DNA of 41,816 nucleotides from Magnetococcales bacterium WMHbinv6 (GTDB lineage Bacteria > Pseudomonadota > Magnetococcia > Magnetococcales > Magnetaquicoccaceae). The position numbers and the translations under genes are program-made. This document shows positions 27,822 through 36,256 of this stretch, piece by piece. The first letter of the stretch is position 1, and every line of letters starts with the position of its first letter. The notes under the pieces were generated by a model. The model ran no database searches and had not been told where the DNA came from. It saw only the letters and a program-made list of their open reading frames with translations. The DNA lies in the NCBI GenBank assembly GCA_002753135.1, contig PDZV01000036.1, forward strand, positions 1 to 41,816, given 5' to 3'.

Positions 27822-28346
27822 TCAGCTTTCACTGCTGATCATAATGTGGCATCCCATAATTTGTCGCAACGCCGACAACAACTCCGTGTGCAACCGTTCC
27901 TGTCCGGCTTGCATGCCAAAAAGGACCAATACCCCTTGAACGCTCAGGTGGCTGGCCAGTTGACGCAGTAATGGTGCAAAACGAGCAATATTTTTACTAT
28001 GCAGAGTGTCGACGCCAATCTGAACCTGGCTGGCAACCCCGGAGGTCACAATACTGACCGATTGTAAATTTTGCCGTTTAACCAAACGGTTGAGCAAATC
28101 CTGCAACCCTTCCCGTTGTCCATCCAATACCAACAATTGCACATCGGCCTGGATGGCAAAGCAAATGGTCTGAAAGTCACGAATCCGTGAATCGATCACC
28201 ATGACATGGCGGACTTCCACTGTCTCTTTCGAGGAGAGGTGGGCGGTTTGCACAGATGGCAAGAGGTATCGGCTTTCCAGCAACAAACGCAACTCCTTGG
28301 CCAGAAGGTCCATACGTCCTTCCTGTTTACGATCAGTACTTACCAT
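27822..28346 (-). CDS. Free-standing DUF4347-like protein lacking the usual His and Cys
   Basis: A 174-residue protein aligning with DUF4347, a domain normally found at the N-terminus of giant cadherin/RTX-type adhesins. The shared order is VMVIDSRIRDFQTICFAIQA, VQLLVLDGQREGLQDLLNRL, the strand LQSVSIVTSGVASQVQIG and VLVLFGMQAG. In the family, as I recall it, the third block carries a His (SHG) and the fourth a Cys (YGC); here they read TSG and FGM, so any caspase-like dyad is lost. GGGGAGG lies 6 nt before ATG 28346, next to a CCCC/GGGG mini-hairpin (28356-28367) that may cover the ribosome binding site. A non-enzymatic, perhaps binding, role is inferred. Confidence 0.65.
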   Translation of the reverse strand: MVSTDRKQEGRMDLLAKELRLLLESRYLLPSVQTAHLSSKETVEVRHVMVIDSRIRDFQTICFAIQADVQLLVLDGQREGLQDLLNRLVKRQNLQSVSIVTSGVASQVQIGVDTLHSKNIARFAPLLRQLASHLSVQGVLVLFGMQAGQERLHTELLSALRQIMGCHIMISSES

Positions 28347-28385
28347 AGACTTCCTCCCCTTGTGGGGTATCAAGACAGAAGAGAG

Positions 28386-28408
28386 CGCCATCAGTCCAGG
28401 ATTGAAAC
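28386..28408 (+). repeat. CRISPR-repeat-like fragment upstream of the cas operon
   Basis: CGCCAT (28386-28391), a 7-nt spacer and GGATTGAAAC (28399-28408) reproduce two blocks of the array repeat, which has CGCCAT, 5 nt, GGATTGAAAC. The last 8 nt equal the crRNA 5' handle. It is on the same strand as the operon, about 375 nt before its first gene. It may be a degenerate solitary repeat or a chance match. Confidence 0.35.
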
Positions 28409-28460
28409 ATGTACCAGTAGAGAAGCCAAGCGTATGGTTTCTATGCGCAACGGATATTTT

Positions 28461-28766
28461 CTATGGGTAATGGACCCTTTCTGCAGAAGGTGAAGATTTT
28501 GTTTTACCCAAGCGTTCGGCGATGTTAACCAGGTGATGATTGCGTTCCAGCATGCCTTGTCGTCCTGCCTTGGCCAATTGACGACTAAAATTGGTTTTAC
28601 CGTTGCGCCCAAGCGGATTGCCCCAACGATCGGGTGTCTTGCCCCCGGTTGCCTGGAAACGGTAATATTCAGGATTAGCTATTTGAACAATTACTGTCCA
28701 TCTGGCCGCAATCTGGCCGCGATTGCTAACGCAGCCTTTTTGCAATACCGTTACCTTACGTTCCAT
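28461..28766 (-). CDS. Possible 101-residue protein divergent from the cas operon
   Basis: An open frame with protein-like content, for example IANPEYYRFQATGGKTPDRW and SRQLAKAGRQGMLERNHHLV, rich in basic residues. I do not recognise the family. It fills most of the 438-bp gap between the DUF4347 gene and the cas operon. Against it: no ribosome binding site precedes ATG 28766, and its start lies only 18 bp from that of the first cas gene, leaving no room for divergent promoters. It may be a relic, or start further in. Confidence 0.35.
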   Translation of the reverse strand: MERKVTVLQKGCVSNRGQIAARWTVIVQIANPEYYRFQATGGKTPDRWGNPLGRNGKTNFSRQLAKAGRQGMLERNHHLVNIAERLGKTKSSPSAERVHYP

Positions 28767-28784
28767 AACTGTCGGAGGAAGCGT

Positions 28785-29909
28785 ATGTCATCAGGAAAAC
28801 CCTCTTCTTGTCATCTGATCGTGGTAACTGGCCTGACTCCTCAGGTGATCACCGAGGCTTTGTATGCCCTGCAAATCCAGGAGGGTTGCTCGGTACAGCG
28901 GATCTCCGTGTTGACAACTCCAGAAGGATCTGAGGCTGTGCAGAATGCCCTGATGTTGACCCGCGAATCCCCCCTGGAGCGGTTTTGTCATGATTATGGC
29001 ATCGCCCGGCGTTCCATCCTGTTTGATCAGCAGAGTGTCTACCGGATTTGGCCCAGTCGAAGTGTGGAAAGCAGTCTGGAACCGGCATCTCTGGATCATT
29101 TGATGACGTGGCTGGCCAAGTGGTGTGCTCTGGACAAACCACCCGTGGTAGCCTGCGTGGCAGGAGGGCGGAAAGACATGGCCGTTCTGTTTGCCCAAAT
29201 TTTCAGTCTGTTGGCCAGGAAGGAAGATCGTCTGGTCCATTTGTTGATTCCACCTATCTTTGAGAATTTGGCTGAATTTTTTTATCCACCGCCCCAACCG
29301 GCCACGTTGACGGTACATCGGGCGGGCGGAGTCATTTTTCTCAACAGCACAGATGCGCACGTGGAACTGATGGAGATCCCGTTGATACGTTTGCGATCCT
29401 TGGTGGATGAGGAAACCCTGACTGGGGTAATTCCCTTGACGATTGCCCAGCAACGGGTACAACATAAATTGGACGATATGGATTTGACTGTTCGCTTGGT
29501 TGTCTCGTCTCGCGCCGTTTTGCACCGGGGACATGAAGAAATTTTACCACCAAAGGAGTTCAGCTTACTGCTCTTCTTTGCGCGGGCCCGCCTGCAGGGT
29601 TGGGGGGAAGGCGGTTGGATTGCCGGAATTCGTTTGGATGATCCGTATCTGTTGTCCAACCTGGAACAGGCTTATCAGGAGGTAACTTCCGGGAATCTTT
29701 TTGGCAGCGGGGAGTCCTGGGCTACGAAAGACCGGAATGGCAAAATTGTTTTTGAGGAGTTGAAGGTGAAAGTGGTGCATGCCATTTCCAAAATCAAGAA
29801 CCGACTGGGCAGTACACATCCGGGGCGGGTGCAATCCCGCAAAGGACGTGGAGGGCAACAGTACGGTTTGATGTTGGACTCTGATCAAATTGTTATCGAA
29901 GAAGGTTGA
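28785..29909 (+). CDS. NE0113-family CARF protein (CRISPR ring nuclease Csm6-type)
   Basis: A 374-residue protein of the Cas_NE0113 family found with type III systems. The N-terminal CARF-like domain has HLIVVTGLTPQVITEALYAL at residues 10-29 and the diagnostic VAGGRKDMAVLFAQ (A126-D131). This family is expected to bind and probably cleave cyclic oligoadenylate, damping the alarm made by Cas10. A C-terminal part from about 270 looks like a helical or winged-helix extension ending in a basic stretch. No HEPN RxxxxH motif was seen. GGAGG is 6 nt before ATG 28785; upstream in-frame codons have an unlikely composition. It is the first gene of the cas operon, and its stop overlaps the cas10 start by one base. 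Confidence 0.8.
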   Translation: MSSGKPSSCHLIVVTGLTPQVITEALYALQIQEGCSVQRISVLTTPEGSEAVQNALMLTRESPLERFCHDYGIARRSILFDQQSVYRIWPSRSVESSLEPASLDHLMTWLAKWCALDKPPVVACVAGGRKDMAVLFAQIFSLLARKEDRLVHLLIPPIFENLAEFFYPPPQPATLTVHRAGGVIFLNSTDAHVELMEIPLIRLRSLVDEETLTGVIPLTIAQQRVQHKLDDMDLTVRLVVSSRAVLHRGHEEILPPKEFSLLLFFARARLQGWGEGGWIAGIRLDDPYLLSNLEQAYQEVTSGNLFGSGESWATKDRNGKIVFEELKVKVVHAISKIKNRLGSTHPGRVQSRKGRGGQQYGLMLDSDQIVIEEG

Positions 29910-32473
29910 TGGGTATGGAAAACGACTCTTTGCTGGATGCCTCCTGCCGGGTCGCCTTGGCGGCCATGCTGCATGATTTGGGAAAATTTGCCGAGCGAGC
30001 TGATTTGCCATTGCCGGACAGGGAGGGCAACGAGGCAACCTATTGTCCCTCTTTTAACGGGCGAATTTCTCACCGGCATGCGGCTTGGACGGCCCGTTCA
30101 ATCGATGAGATTGAGCAATTTTTGCCATCGATTCGGCAGGGTGCCACCCAGCCGTTCAGCAGCCAGGGCGATGCGCGCAAGGATGACTCCCTGATCAATG
30201 GTGCGGCCATGCACCACAAACCGGAGACTCCCTTGCAGCGGATTATTGCCGTGGCGGATCGCCTGGCGTCTGGTTTCGAGCGGGACACCTTTGAAAGGTA
30301 CAACCAGGCCCAGGAAGGGGTGGTAGAGAAGGGACGCACGCTCCATGCTCGCCAGATCCGTATGTGGCCGTTGCTGGAGCGGTTGCGGTTATCCGAGAAG
30401 GACAGAAAAGTGACACCGGTAGTACCAGAGCATCGTTTGCCGTTGCTGCCGATGGCGCCGCAGACACTCTTTCCGGCAAAGTTGCCGGAGGAGAGCGATG
30501 CGCAAGCGCGACAAGCCTATGCGCAGTTGTGGAACCAATTCCGGGATGGCCTGCAACGAATTTCCCACCGTGATCACTGGCCTCTATGGCTGGATCATTT
30601 CGACAGTTGGTGGCTGAGTTGCACCCATGCCATCCCTTCGGCCACGGTGACTTTTCGGGATAGACATTTTCAGTCTATTCCTCCAGATGTCTCTCTTTAT
30701 GACCATTGCAAAGCAACGGCGGCTTTGGGGGTGGCATTGTGGCGTCATCATGTCGCCTGTGGCACGCTGGATTCCTCGTTTTCCGGTTCCGGCTGGCAAG
30801 AGCCTGGGAACGAGGCAGAGTTCTTCCTGATTCAGGGCGATTTTTTGGGCATCCAGAACTTTTTGTTTTCCGGTATGACTGCCCAACGTGCAGCACGCCT
30901 GTTACGGGGCAAATCGTTCTCAGTCTCTCTGATGTGCGAACTGGCGGCTTTGGCGGTACTGGAGGCCTTTGAACTGCCCTGTACCAGTCAGGTGCTCAAT
31001 GCGGCTGGCAAGTTTCAGATTGTGGCTCCCAATCTGCCGGATGCTGAAGAGCGTCTGCAACGGGTTCGGCAATGCATGGATGAGTGGTTTCTTCAGCACA
31101 CTTTTGGGCAGTTGGGTATTGTGTTGGCCGGCTCCAGAGCCGGACGAGAGGAGTTCAGCCAGGGCCAGTTTTCCCGTTTGATGGCCCGGTTGAAACAGGA
31201 TTTGGAACAGCAAAAGCGGCAGCAATTTTCGTTATGTGAACGCACTGAAGCCGTGCTGTGGTCGGAGATTTCCTATGACACGGGTGCCTGTTCGGCATGC
31301 GAGCGGGCCCCGGCGGTGGTGGTGGAGGAAGATCGCTGCCTGTGCCGCGTGTGCCATGACCAGCAGCATATGGGACAAATGCTGATCAAGCAGGGGGAGC
31401 GTCTGGTGGTCAGTCGGGAGGTGGTCAACGCTGACACCTTGCAGTTGGACTATTTTGGTTACCGGGTGACCCTGATCAGGGAAGCGGATCTGCCGAATCG
31501 TGGTCGTCAGGCGTGGGTACGATTGTGGGATTTGTCACCACCCGGTCCAGCAGGGAATCAGCCCGACTGGCACGGAGTGGCCCAGCGGAGGATCAATACC
31601 TATGTGCCGTTGCAAGGCGAGCAGGTTGTGGAGTTCGAACAACTGGCAGCCCTTGCCGTCAGTGACGATGCCGGGCAAGCCAAAGGGGTGGCCGCTTTGG
31701 GCGTACTCAAAGGGGATGTGGATAATCTGGGTCGTTTCTTTGCGGAGTTGCCTGAGCCGACCTTTGCCCGCATGGCCACGCTCAGTCGTCAACTGCATGC
31801 CTTCTTTGCCTTGTGGCTACCCTGGTATTGCGCACACCATTTCCCTCAAACCTACACGGTTTTTGCCGGGGGAGATGACTTTTTTTTGATCGGGCCGTGG
31901 AACCGGCAGATAGATCTGGCTGGAGAGATGAGTCGGGCCTTGCGGCGCTATGCGGGCGGCAACCCGGAGTTGCATTTTTCCGCAGGGCTGACCATGACCA
32001 AGCCGGGCGTGCCGGTGACCACTTTGTCCGACATGGCGGAGGAGGCACTGTATCAGGCCAAGCAGAGGAATGGGAAGGATGCGATCACCTGTTGGGATCG
32101 TACCGTATCCTGGTCACGATTTGATCAACTGCAGGAGAGAAGTCGATCCCTGCAGGATTTGCTGGTGGAACTGCTTGAGCAGTACAAACTGCCCATCAGT
32201 ACCGCTTATTTATATGGTTTGCTACACCTGTGCGAAAAGGCTGAACAGTCGGAAACATGCCCACGAGAAGCGATTTGGCATGCCTGGTTTGTCTACCGCA
32301 CCTGGCGCATGGTGGTGGATCGACTGCATCGGGAAGCGGACAAAAAAGCGGTCAGTCAGCGGCTGGCTCAGGAGATCGGCAGCCAGATTCGGGAGTACAA
32401 AAACGATTACAAGATTGCTCTGTTCACCTGCCTTTATCAGAGAAGGCACTATCGGAAGAAGGATGAGGTATGA
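29909..32473 (+). CDS. csm1: Cas10/Csm1, large subunit of the type III-A effector
   Basis: The 854-residue signature protein of type III-A. The N-terminal HD nuclease motif is intact (LHDLGKF, H22-D23) with further histidines in ISHRHAAW and AAMHHKP. A four-cysteine zinc site lies at C461-x2-C464 and C479-x2-C482. The second palm domain carries GVLKGDVDNLGRFF and an intact cyclase motif GGDD (G654-D657). On target RNA binding it should cut single-stranded DNA through HD and make cyclic oligoadenylates through the palm. The start overlaps the preceding stop as TGATG. ATG 29915, two codons later, has better spacing from GAAGG and is equally possible. The stop overlaps csm2 by 4 nt. Confidence 0.95.
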   Translation: MGMENDSLLDASCRVALAAMLHDLGKFAERADLPLPDREGNEATYCPSFNGRISHRHAAWTARSIDEIEQFLPSIRQGATQPFSSQGDARKDDSLINGAAMHHKPETPLQRIIAVADRLASGFERDTFERYNQAQEGVVEKGRTLHARQIRMWPLLERLRLSEKDRKVTPVVPEHRLPLLPMAPQTLFPAKLPEESDAQARQAYAQLWNQFRDGLQRISHRDHWPLWLDHFDSWWLSCTHAIPSATVTFRDRHFQSIPPDVSLYDHCKATAALGVALWRHHVACGTLDSSFSGSGWQEPGNEAEFFLIQGDFLGIQNFLFSGMTAQRAARLLRGKSFSVSLMCELAALAVLEAFELPCTSQVLNAAGKFQIVAPNLPDAEERLQRVRQCMDEWFLQHTFGQLGIVLAGSRAGREEFSQGQFSRLMARLKQDLEQQKRQQFSLCERTEAVLWSEISYDTGACSACERAPAVVVEEDRCLCRVCHDQQHMGQMLIKQGERLVVSREVVNADTLQLDYFGYRVTLIREADLPNRGRQAWVRLWDLSPPGPAGNQPDWHGVAQRRINTYVPLQGEQVVEFEQLAALAVSDDAGQAKGVAALGVLKGDVDNLGRFFAELPEPTFARMATLSRQLHAFFALWLPWYCAHHFPQTYTVFAGGDDFFLIGPWNRQIDLAGEMSRALRRYAGGNPELHFSAGLTMTKPGVPVTTLSDMAEEALYQAKQRNGKDAITCWDRTVSWSRFDQLQERSRSLQDLLVELLEQYKLPISTAYLYGLLHLCEKAEQSETCPREAIWHAWFVYRTWRMVVDRLHREADKKAVSQRLAQEIGSQIREYKNDYKIALFTCLYQRRHYRKKDEV

Positions 32474-32955
32474 CACAAACAATTCAAAAAAGAACCGGTT
32501 TCAATCCATCCCCTCCCCGAGATGGTTTTGGCGGAGCAACACCGCCGCCGGCGGATAGACAGTGGTTGGATGCCGTAAAATTTTCCAAACCCTTGGACAG
32601 TGCCTTATTTGACGAAATTGCTCAGAAGGTGGCACGACGGGTGGCCATGGACGGGAGCAGGCCTAAAGCATCCAACAAACCCACTCAGATTCGCCGCTTT
32701 TATGATGAAATCTGTCTGTGGGCGGAGAAGATCGACGAAGATGAGGAAAAATTCAAGAAGTATGAGCCTCTGATCCGGATGATCAACGCCAAGGCGGCCT
32801 ATGCCTTGGGGCGTAACAAATTGGTGGATCAGGATTTTGCTGATTTGCTCCGGCATGGTTTGCGTCAGGTGGATTCTGCGGAGAAGCTGGCTGATTTCAA
32901 GCTGTTCATGGAAGCATTCATGGGTTTCTACAAACATGAACGTCCCAAGGACTGA
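32470..32955 (+). CDS. csm2: Csm2 small subunit
   Basis: The 161-residue, largely helical small subunit that lines the target-RNA groove of the Csm complex. The diagnostic segment is KPTQIRRFYDEICLWAEKI, with the conserved basic and helical continuation INAKAAYALGRNKLVDQDFA and a C-terminal FKLFMEAFMGFYKH. A proline- and glycine-rich N-terminal tail of about 30 residues is probably disordered. Its ATG overlaps the cas10 stop (ATGA), which indicates translational coupling and helps stoichiometry. Confidence 0.9.
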   Translation: MTQTIQKRTGFNPSPPRDGFGGATPPPADRQWLDAVKFSKPLDSALFDEIAQKVARRVAMDGSRPKASNKPTQIRRFYDEICLWAEKIDEDEEKFKKYEPLIRMINAKAAYALGRNKLVDQDFADLLRHGLRQVDSAEKLADFKLFMEAFMGFYKHERPKD

Positions 32956-32977
32956 CAACTGAACGAAGGATATGACG

Positions 32978-33682
32978 ATGCGTTTGATCAATATTTTGCC
33001 TATTCATGGCAGCTTGACCCTCCTTACCGGCCTGCATATCGGCACCGGCAATACCGAGATGCATATCGGCGGATCGGACAATCCGGTGATCCGTCATCCG
33101 CACAGCAACGAACCGTATATTCCCGGCAGCAGCCTGAAAGGGAAGATTCGCAGCCTGCTGGAGTGGCGGGCCGGACTGGCAGCGGTCAATGGTGGCAAGC
33201 CGATGGGATACGGCAGTCTGGCCGGGTTGCCTGCTGACCAGCAAGCAGAGGCGATACAGATTCTCAAGTTGTTCGGCGTCTCAGACCAGCTGAACGAGGA
33301 GACGGCCAAGGAGATCGGTCCGAGCCGCCTGTCGTTTCGGGACAGTTTTCTCAATCCGGCATGGACGAACAAGATCAAGGGGAAAAATCTTCAGCTGGTC
33401 GAGGTGAAGATGGAAAACACCATCGACCGGGTGAAAGGGGTGGCCGAACATCCCCGCAACACCGAGCGGGTGCCGTCAGGTGCGGAGTTTGATTTCACGC
33501 TGGCGGTCAAGGAACTGGATAAGGACGCAGGGGAAGGGTTGCTGGATCTGGTCCTGATCGGCTTGAAGCTGTTGGAGATGGACAGCCTGGGTGGTTCCGG
33601 GTCGCGGGGGTATGGACAGATCCGCTGGCAATTGGCCGACCCCGCTCTGGATACCCGCTTGCGCCAGATCAAACCGTGGTAG
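32978..33682 (+). CDS. csm3: Csm3 backbone subunit and target-RNA nuclease
   Basis: The RAMP protein that forms the repeated backbone along the crRNA and cuts target RNA every six bases. The 234-residue length is typical. Visible are GSLTLLTGLHIGTGNTEMHI, then IGGSDNPVIR with D34 in the place of the catalytic aspartate (D33 in the Streptococcus thermophilus protein). The glycine loop YIPGSSLKGKIRSLLE and a C-terminal GGSGSRGYGQIRW follow. ATG 32978 is chosen because AAGGA lies 7 nt upstream; ATG 32972 is one base from it. It follows csm2 by 22 bp. Confidence 0.95.
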   Translation: MRLINILPIHGSLTLLTGLHIGTGNTEMHIGGSDNPVIRHPHSNEPYIPGSSLKGKIRSLLEWRAGLAAVNGGKPMGYGSLAGLPADQQAEAIQILKLFGVSDQLNEETAKEIGPSRLSFRDSFLNPAWTNKIKGKNLQLVEVKMENTIDRVKGVAEHPRNTERVPSGAEFDFTLAVKELDKDAGEGLLDLVLIGLKLLEMDSLGGSGSRGYGQIRWQLADPALDTRLRQIKPW

Positions 33683-33699
33683 GCCAAGCGGGAGCAGCC

Positions 33700-34659
33700 A
33701 TGAAAAGCCTGCGAGTCACACTTCGTCCCGTCACGGCGTTCATCACGCCGCTGCATGGCGATACCCTTTTTGGACAGTTGTGTTGGGCTCTGCGCCATCG
33801 CCTTGGGGAGGCGTGGCTGGAGCAGGCCCTGAACGGCTATGGCCAGGGCCAGCCTTTTCTGGTGGTGTCGGACGCTTTCCCTGCCGGCTATTGGCCCCGT
33901 CCCGCTTTGCCCCCCCTGCCGGGGAGTGTGCATGACAAGGTGGCCAAAAAAAAGGTCTGGTTACCCCGTCAGGAGTGGCGAAAGCCGTTGCAGGCGTGGC
34001 TGTCGGACAGTTGCAACGAACAGGAGGCCTTTGGTCTGGAAAAGGAGAAGAGACCACCTTTGCGACCTCTGCCGCGCAGCCGCAACAGCATCAATCGGAT
34101 CTCCGGCACGACCGGTGAAGAGGGCTTTGCTCCCTATTCTCTGGAGCAGATTTGGTTTCCCGTGGGGAGCCGCCTGGAGGTGTGGTTGCTGCACGATGAA
34201 CGGGTAGAGACAGCGCAGGTGCGGCAGGCTCTCTGGGATGTGGGGCAGAGCGGTTTTGGCAAAAAGGCCAGCAGCGGCATGGGTTATTTCGAATTGCTGG
34301 AGGAGCCACAGGAAGAGTCTCTGCCTGCCCATCAGGGAAGCAATAGCTGGTTGAGTCTGGGATTCTGTCTGCCGCATGGGGGAGAATGGGATGCCAAACA
34401 CAGTTTTTATCAGGTGTTTACCCGATTCGGGCGGCATGGCGGTCAGGCGGCGCTCACCGGGCAGCCTTTCAAAAAACCGCTCCTTCTGACCCGGGCGGGC
34501 GGGCTGTTCAGCCCGAGGCAATTCCAGCCAAGGCAGTGGATTGGCCAGGGGATCGGGGGCGATGGCCTGCTCTCCCGTTGCATACCGGAAACCGTACAAC
34601 AAGGCTATGCCCCGGTGGTGGGGCTGCTGGTGGATTGGGAGTCTTTCAACCATGGCTGA
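33700..34659 (+). CDS. csm4: Csm4, crRNA 5'-handle-binding RAMP subunit
   Basis: A 319-residue Csm4 that links Cas10 to the Csm3 backbone and grips the crRNA 5' handle. The N-terminal RAMP strand VTLRPVTAFITPLHGDTLFG and LCWALRHRLGE are typical, as are the middle RSRNSINRISGTT and the glycine-rich GFGKKASSGMGYFELLE. GGGAG lies 6 nt before ATG 33700, and a frame start at 33676 lacks support. Its last 8 bases overlap the csm5 start. Confidence 0.9.
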   Translation: MKSLRVTLRPVTAFITPLHGDTLFGQLCWALRHRLGEAWLEQALNGYGQGQPFLVVSDAFPAGYWPRPALPPLPGSVHDKVAKKKVWLPRQEWRKPLQAWLSDSCNEQEAFGLEKEKRPPLRPLPRSRNSINRISGTTGEEGFAPYSLEQIWFPVGSRLEVWLLHDERVETAQVRQALWDVGQSGFGKKASSGMGYFELLEEPQEESLPAHQGSNSWLSLGFCLPHGGEWDAKHSFYQVFTRFGRHGGQAALTGQPFKKPLLLTRAGGLFSPRQFQPRQWIGQGIGGDGLLSRCIPETVQQGYAPVVGLLVDWESFNHG

Positions 34660-36256
34660 ACGCTTTCTGGAACATTATGATCTGCTGATTTCCACCCTTT
34701 CCCCGATCCATATAGGGTGCGGACAGGATTATGATCCGACCTGTTACATCATGGATGGGGAGATGTGTTACATCTTTGATCCCATTGATGCGCTGCAGAG
34801 CGACGAGGATCGTCAGGAACTGTTGAACATTATCGAACATATTCAGAATGGGGAGGATGTTCGGCAGGTACAGCGATTTTTCCATACTCGCCGCGACCGA
34901 TTGATGCCCGGATACCGTCGGCGGGTCTTCACCGGTCCGGGCATACAAAAATTCTACGATGAAAAAATCGGGGCGATGGGCAGCAAAAATCGTTTGCATA
35001 TTGAACGCATGACCAGCCTGATGGTGGAAGATCGCCCATCTGTGCCGGGCAGTTCATTAAAAGGGGCGATTCGAACAGCCTTGTTGGACACACTGCATGG
35101 TGGCAAGCCTCTGGCCAACCCCAGGGAGGCGGAAGAGGGAAAGTCTTGGAAAGAACTGGCCCCGTTGGGCAGCACCCTGGCCCAGGCATTGCCAAGTGAT
35201 TTTTCTCTGGATCCGATGCGGTTGCTGCGGTTTTCCGACATTACCCCCCTGCAGGATGGAGAGAGCGGCGAGGTCTGTTTTGCGGTCAACCGCAAAAAGA
35301 ATGGCGCAGTGGGACGCGGACCTTACCAGATTTTAGAGTGCTTGAGTCCGATGAGTCTGGAACGGCTGCAAGGGTCGTACAGCTTTCTGGATCCGCACCA
35401 GGCGCGTGCCAAGGCGGACAAACTGCCCGCCGAATCACTCTGGTGGGGGCGGGTCGAACTGGCCGAGCGGTGCAACCGCTTTTATCGGGAGCAGTTGCAC
35501 AGGGAGTTGGAACAGATGGCGTCGGTTTTGTCAGCCGATTGGGTAACAACCGTTGCCGCTTCGCTGGCGGGTGGTGGTTTGCGCCGGTTGCTGGAGAGCA
35601 ATCAAGCCTTTCTGCTGCGGATTGGTCGGCACAGTGGCGCGGAGGCCGTTACATTGAACGGTGCCAGAAGGATTCGCATCAAGAAAAAGGAGGGGCACCA
35701 TTGGATGGATCAGCCCACCACCATCTGGCTGGCGGCCAACCGGGATACCCGTCAGGAGTATGATCTGATGCCGTTCGGCTGGGTGCTGGTTGAGTTCAAC
35801 CATCCGGGGCGGCGTCCATTGGCGGAAACAGCGCCGGAGTTGGTGGCGTTGGCCCAGCAGTTCAGGAGTCGGGAGAGCGAGCGGCTGCACAAATCGGATG
35901 CGCAACTGCGACAGTTGCGGCAGAAACGCCAGCAGGAGCTGGAACAGACTGCTATGTTGGCCCGTCGCCGTGCGGAGGAAGAGGAGGCCAGACAGGCCCG
36001 GGAAAAGCATCTCTCTTCCATGAGTGATCAGGTTCGGGCGCTCGTTCTTTTCCAGGAAAAAATTGCATCGGCCATCCCCCAACCTGTCAGTGGCCAGTTG
36101 TGGCAGTTGGCCCAAAACTTGGTCAAGGAGTCCGCCGGATGGGCGGTGGAAGATCGGCAATCCTTGGTACGGGTGATCCGCGATGTGCTGCCCGGCAAAC
36201 TTAAGGGGGTTGCACCCAAAAAAATCCAGGAGTTGTTGGATCGGATACCCGCATGA
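34652..36256 (+). CDS. csm5: Csm5, with an unusually long coiled-coil C-terminus
   Basis: The RAMP subunit at the crRNA 3' end, involved in crRNA maturation. The N-terminus LISTLSPIHIGCGQDYDPTC and the glycine loop SVPGSSLKGAIRTALLDTL are typical of Csm5. At 534 residues it is longer than the usual 350-450. Residues about 405-458 form a highly charged predicted coiled coil (LRQLRQKRQQELEQTAMLAR onward) followed by a helical C-terminal domain ending APKKIQELLDRIPA. This extension might recruit another protein or RNase. ATG 34652 overlaps csm4 by 8 nt and has GGGAG about 10 nt upstream. Confidence 0.88.
   Translation: MAERFLEHYDLLISTLSPIHIGCGQDYDPTCYIMDGEMCYIFDPIDALQSDEDRQELLNIIEHIQNGEDVRQVQRFFHTRRDRLMPGYRRRVFTGPGIQKFYDEKIGAMGSKNRLHIERMTSLMVEDRPSVPGSSLKGAIRTALLDTLHGGKPLANPREAEEGKSWKELAPLGSTLAQALPSDFSLDPMRLLRFSDITPLQDGESGEVCFAVNRKKNGAVGRGPYQILECLSPMSLERLQGSYSFLDPHQARAKADKLPAESLWWGRVELAERCNRFYREQLHRELEQMASVLSADWVTTVAASLAGGGLRRLLESNQAFLLRIGRHSGAEAVTLNGARRIRIKKKEGHHWMDQPTTIWLAANRDTRQEYDLMPFGWVLVEFNHPGRRPLAETAPELVALAQQFRSRESERLHKSDAQLRQLRQKRQQELEQTAMLARRRAEEEEARQAREKHLSSMSDQVRALVLFQEKIASAIPQPVSGQLWQLAQNLVKESAGWAVEDRQSLVRVIRDVLPGKLKGVAPKKIQELLDRIPA

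Noticed and set aside
28391-28408. Second CRISPR array upstream of the cas genes
   Set aside because: Only one partial repeat is present, with no second copy at a spacer distance; it is kept as a single repeat-like element instead.
28533-28784. An 84-residue N-terminal extension of the NE0113 protein
   Set aside because: The sequence has no domain, an odd cysteine-rich composition and no ribosome binding site, whereas ATG 28785 has a strong one.
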